Assembly (NCBI GenBank): GCA_022843505.1
Contig: JALHNN010000151.1
Location: forward strand, 1 to 6,689
Direction of reading: 5' to 3'
Source: Sulfuritalea sp.
GTDB lineage: Bacteria > Pseudomonadota > Gammaproteobacteria > Burkholderiales > Rhodocyclaceae
Length of the DNA stretch: 6,689 nucleotides
Shown: positions 4,323-6,689 of the stretch, piece by piece
Numbering within the stretch: position 1 is the stretch's first letter
Layout of the letters: every line of letters begins with the position of its first letter
Notes under the pieces: model-generated
What the model saw: the letters and a program-made list of their open reading frames with translations, nothing else
What the model was told of the DNA's origin: nothing
The model's database searches: none
Made by a program: the position numbers and the translations under genes

Positions 4323-6113
4323 ATGGGCCACTACGCCGCCCCGCTGCGCGACATGCAATTCGTGCTTCACGAACTGCTCGACGTCACCACCGAACTCAAG
4401 GCCATGCCGGCCCACGCCGAGGTCGATGCCGACACCATCAACCAAATCCTGGAAGAGGGCGGCAAGTTCACCGCCGAAGTGCTCTTTCCGCTCAACCACG
4501 TCGGCGACCACGCCGGCTGCCGCCTCGATGCCGCAAGCCACGAGGTCACCACCCCGCCCGGCTTCAAGGAGGCTTACCGCCAGTTCGTCGAAGGCGGCTG
4601 GCCATCCCTGACCTGCGATCCGGAGTTCGGCGGCCAGGGCTTGCCCATCGTCGTCTACAACTCCCTGTCGGAGATGCTCAACTCCGCCAACCAGGCCTGG
4701 TACATGTACCCCGGCCTGTCGCACGGAGCCTACGAGTGCCTGCACGAGCACGGCACCCCGGAGCAGAAGGCGCTCTACCTGCCGAAACTGGTGTCGGGGC
4801 AATGGACGGGCACCATGTGCCTGACCGAACCGCATTGTGGCACCGACCTCGGCCTGTTGCGCTCGCGCGCCGTGCCCCGGGCCGATGGCGCCTACAGCAT
4901 CAGCGGCGGCAAGATCTTCATCTCCGCCGGCGAACACGACATGGCGGAGAACATCATCCACCTGGTGCTGGCCCGCCTGCCCGACGCGCCTCTCGGTACC
5001 AAGGGCATTTCGCTGTTCCTGGTGCCGAAGTTCATTCCCAACGCGGACGGCAGCCTCGGCGCCCGCAACGCCATTACCTGCGGCGCGCTCGAGGAAAAGA
5101 TGGGCATCCACGGCAACGCCACCTGCCAGATGAACCTCGACGAGGCCACGGGCTGGCTCATCGGCCAGCCGCACAAGGGCCTCAACGCCATGTTCGTGAT
5201 GATGAACGCCGCGCGCCTGGGCGTCGGCATGCAGTCGCTGGGCCTGACCGAAGTGGCCTACCAGCAGGCCGCGGCCTACGCCAGGGAGCGCCTGCAGATG
5301 CGCAGCCTGTCGGGGCCCAAGGCCCCGGACCAGCCGGCCGACCCGATCATCGTCCATCCCGACGTGCGGCGCATGCTGCTTACCGCCCGGGCCTACGCCG
5401 AGGGCGGGCGCGCCTTTTCCTCCTTCGTCGCCCTGCTGATCGACCGCGAACTGAGCCATCCCGACGAAGCCGTGCGCAAGGAATCGGCCGAACTGGTCGC
5501 CCTGCTGACGCCGATCGTCAAGGCCTTCATGACCGACAATGGCTGGATCGCGACCTCCGAGAGCCTGCAGGTCCATGGCGGTTCCGGCTTCATTCGCGCC
5601 ACCGGCGTCGAACAGTATGTCCGCGATGCCCGCATCAACATGATCTACGAGGGTACCAACACGATCCAGGCTCTCGACCTGCTGGGGCGCAAGGTGCTGA
5701 TGGACAACGGCGCCAAGCTGAAGAAGTTCGGCGCGCTGGTGCAGGCCTTCGTCGAGGAGAATGGCACCGACGAGGCGCTGAACGAGTTCGTCACCCCGCT
5801 GGCCGACCTCGGCGACAAGCTGAGCAAGCTGACCATGGAAATCGGCATGAAGGCCTTCCAGAACCAGGATGAGGTCGGCGCCGCCGCCGTGCCCTACCTG
5901 CGGGTAGTCGGCCACCTGGTCTATGCCTACTTCTTCGCCCGCATGGCCAAGATCGCGCTGGCGAAGCTCGATTCCGGCGACGGCTTCTACAAGGCCAAGC
6001 TGGCGACGGCGCGCTTCTACTTTGCGCGCCTGCTGCCCGAGACCGCGATGCTGATCCGCCAGGCGCGGTCCGGCGCCAAGTCGCTGCTCGAACTCGAAGC
6101 CGAACTTTTCTAA
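4323..6113 (+). CDS. Long-form acyl-CoA dehydrogenase (beta-oxidation)
   Basis: A 596-residue FAD enzyme that would convert acyl-CoA to trans-2-enoyl-CoA, passing electrons to electron-transfer flavoprotein. The order is that of the long COG1960 group: a short N-terminal extension (MGHYAAPLRDMQFVLHEL), an N-terminal helical domain to about 160, a beta domain with MCLTEPHCGTDLG (165-177) and GGKIFISAGEHD (195-206), a C-terminal helical domain with VHGGSGFIR (417-425), then an extra C-terminal domain of about 125 residues. The catalytic base is predicted to be Glu443 in IYEGTNTIQ, matching the YEGT glutamate of medium-chain enzymes. This form (about 590-600 aa) includes FadE-like enzymes and the DmdC-type methylmercaptopropionyl-CoA dehydrogenases; chain-length specificity cannot be read. 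ATG 4323 follows GAGGAGA (4311-4317). First gene of an operon with the next enzyme. Confidence 0.92.
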   Translation: MGHYAAPLRDMQFVLHELLDVTTELKAMPAHAEVDADTINQILEEGGKFTAEVLFPLNHVGDHAGCRLDAASHEVTTPPGFKEAYRQFVEGGWPSLTCDPEFGGQGLPIVVYNSLSEMLNSANQAWYMYPGLSHGAYECLHEHGTPEQKALYLPKLVSGQWTGTMCLTEPHCGTDLGLLRSRAVPRADGAYSISGGKIFISAGEHDMAENIIHLVLARLPDAPLGTKGISLFLVPKFIPNADGSLGARNAITCGALEEKMGIHGNATCQMNLDEATGWLIGQPHKGLNAMFVMMNAARLGVGMQSLGLTEVAYQQAAAYARERLQMRSLSGPKAPDQPADPIIVHPDVRRMLLTARAYAEGGRAFSSFVALLIDRELSHPDEAVRKESAELVALLTPIVKAFMTDNGWIATSESLQVHGGSGFIRATGVEQYVRDARINMIYEGTNTIQALDLLGRKVLMDNGAKLKKFGALVQAFVEENGTDEALNEFVTPLADLGDKLSKLTMEIGMKAFQNQDEVGAAAVPYLRVVGHLVYAYFFARMAKIALAKLDSGDGFYKAKLATARFYFARLLPETAMLIRQARSGAKSLLELEAELF

Positions 6114-6125
6114 GGGGAGAACCGA

Positions 6126-6689
6126 ATGTCAAATTTCATCGTCAGGAAAGTCGCCGTGCTCGGCGCCGGCGTCATGGGCGCCCAGATCGCGGCCCACTGC
6201 GTCAACGCCAGGGTGCCGGTGGTGCTCTTCGACCTGCCGGCCAAGGAAGGTGCCAAGAATGACATCGTGCAGAGGGCCATCGAAGGCCTGAAGAAGTTGA
6301 GTCCGGCGCCGCTGGGCAACAAGGACGATGCAAGCTGCATCGAGGTGGCCAACTACGACGACCACCTGGAGCTGCTGAAGGGCTGCGACCTGGTGATCGA
6401 GGCGATTGCCGAGCGCATGGACTGGAAGCACGACTTGTACAAGAAGGTCGCGCCCTACATCGCGCCGAACGCGATCTTCGCCTCGAATACCTCGGGCCTG
6501 TCGATCACCGCGCTGTCGGATGGCTTCGATGCAGATCTGATGGCGCGCTTCTGCGGCGTGCATTTCTTCAATCCGCCGCGCTACATGCACCTCGTCGAAC
6601 TGATCCCGACCGCCGCGACGCGGCCGGAGATCCTCGACCAGCTCGAAGGTTTCCTGGTGACCACGCTGGGCAAGGGCGTGGTGCGGGCC
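6126..6689 (+). CDS. 3-hydroxyacyl-CoA dehydrogenase, NAD-binding part (3' end beyond window)
   Basis: 188 codons from the start to the window edge, no stop. The protein opens with a Rossmann fold: VAVLGAGVMGAQIAA (9-23) with GxGxxG at Gly13-Gly15-Gly18, then VVLFDLP with Asp36 closing the second strand, as expected for NAD+. LVIEAIAERMDWK (89-101) and FASNTSGLSIT (118-128) follow, then GVHFFNPPRYMHLVELI (144-160). The catalytic residues are Ser123, His146 and Glu158; His and Glu are 12 apart as in characterised enzymes. It oxidises L-3-hydroxyacyl-CoA to 3-ketoacyl-CoA. Because the dehydrogenase domain comes first, it is probably the FadN-like type of about 800 aa with a C-terminal enoyl-CoA hydratase region, but that part is outside the window. 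The start at 6126 has AGGGGAGA (6113-6120), which overlaps the stop of the preceding gene, 12 bp away; same operon. Confidence 0.9.
   Translation, partial: MSNFIVRKVAVLGAGVMGAQIAAHCVNARVPVVLFDLPAKEGAKNDIVQRAIEGLKKLSPAPLGNKDDASCIEVANYDDHLELLKGCDLVIEAIAERMDWKHDLYKKVAPYIAPNAIFASNTSGLSITALSDGFDADLMARFCGVHFFNPPRYMHLVELIPTAATRPEILDQLEGFLVTTLGKGVVRA

Noticed and set aside
4257..5915. A 552-codon open frame on the minus strand, opposite the acyl-CoA dehydrogenase gene
   Set aside because: It lies almost wholly antisense to a gene with clear family motifs, its product is Gly/Ala/His/Gln-rich without recognisable domains, and such long antisense frames are common in high-GC genes.

Overview
This is a chromosomal stretch of a high-GC Gram-negative bacterium, most likely a betaproteobacterium of the Rhodocyclales type (Thauera/Azoarcus-like). 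That placement is inference from gene content and protein style: a DUF6279 lipoprotein, a periplasmic rhodanese with a CNGSWCGQS loop, a PolB-like exonuclease, and a 3-hydroxyacyl-CoA dehydrogenase beginning with its NAD-binding domain. A consensus FNR-type box also fits an organism that senses oxygen. I see no mobile elements, phage genes, CRISPR, tRNA or rRNA. No gap between genes exceeds 300 bases.

Layout. Left part (1-1776): the start of a DUF6279 lipoprotein gene (minus strand, cut by the window edge) diverges from an exported rhodanese-like protein (344-991, +). A small U-tailed hairpin and then a cytoplasmic DUF302 protein (1060-1449, +) follow. The DUF302 gene converges with a small exported EF-hand protein (1477-1776, -), with an 18-bp perfect palindrome exactly in the gap. 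A perfect FNR/Anr-type box lies upstream of the EF-hand gene.

Middle (1951-4182): an IclR-family regulator (1951-2766, -) is divergent from a two-gene unit, a PolB-like 3'-5' exonuclease (2843-3646, +) overlapping an isochorismatase-family hydrolase (3640-4182, +). The 76-bp divergent gap holds overlapping back-to-back -10 elements and an inverted repeat that takes in both start codons. The IclR transcript could be almost leaderless.

Right part (4323-6689): a fatty-acid beta-oxidation operon begins with a long (596 aa) acyl-CoA dehydrogenase. It continues 12 bp later into the NAD-binding part of a 3-hydroxyacyl-CoA dehydrogenase that runs off the window. These enzymes would carry out the first oxidation and the later L-3-hydroxyacyl-CoA oxidation of the cycle. 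A strong dyad just upstream (GTTTGAA-N7-TTCAAAC) is a good candidate operator for a TetR-type fatty-acid regulator such as PsrA.

The genes are mostly ordinary housekeeping or catabolic families, and I do not see a clear new multi-gene system. The most noteworthy signals are regulatory: the FNR box in front of the EF-hand gene, the nested symmetry between iclR and the exonuclease gene, and the operator cluster before the beta-oxidation operon.
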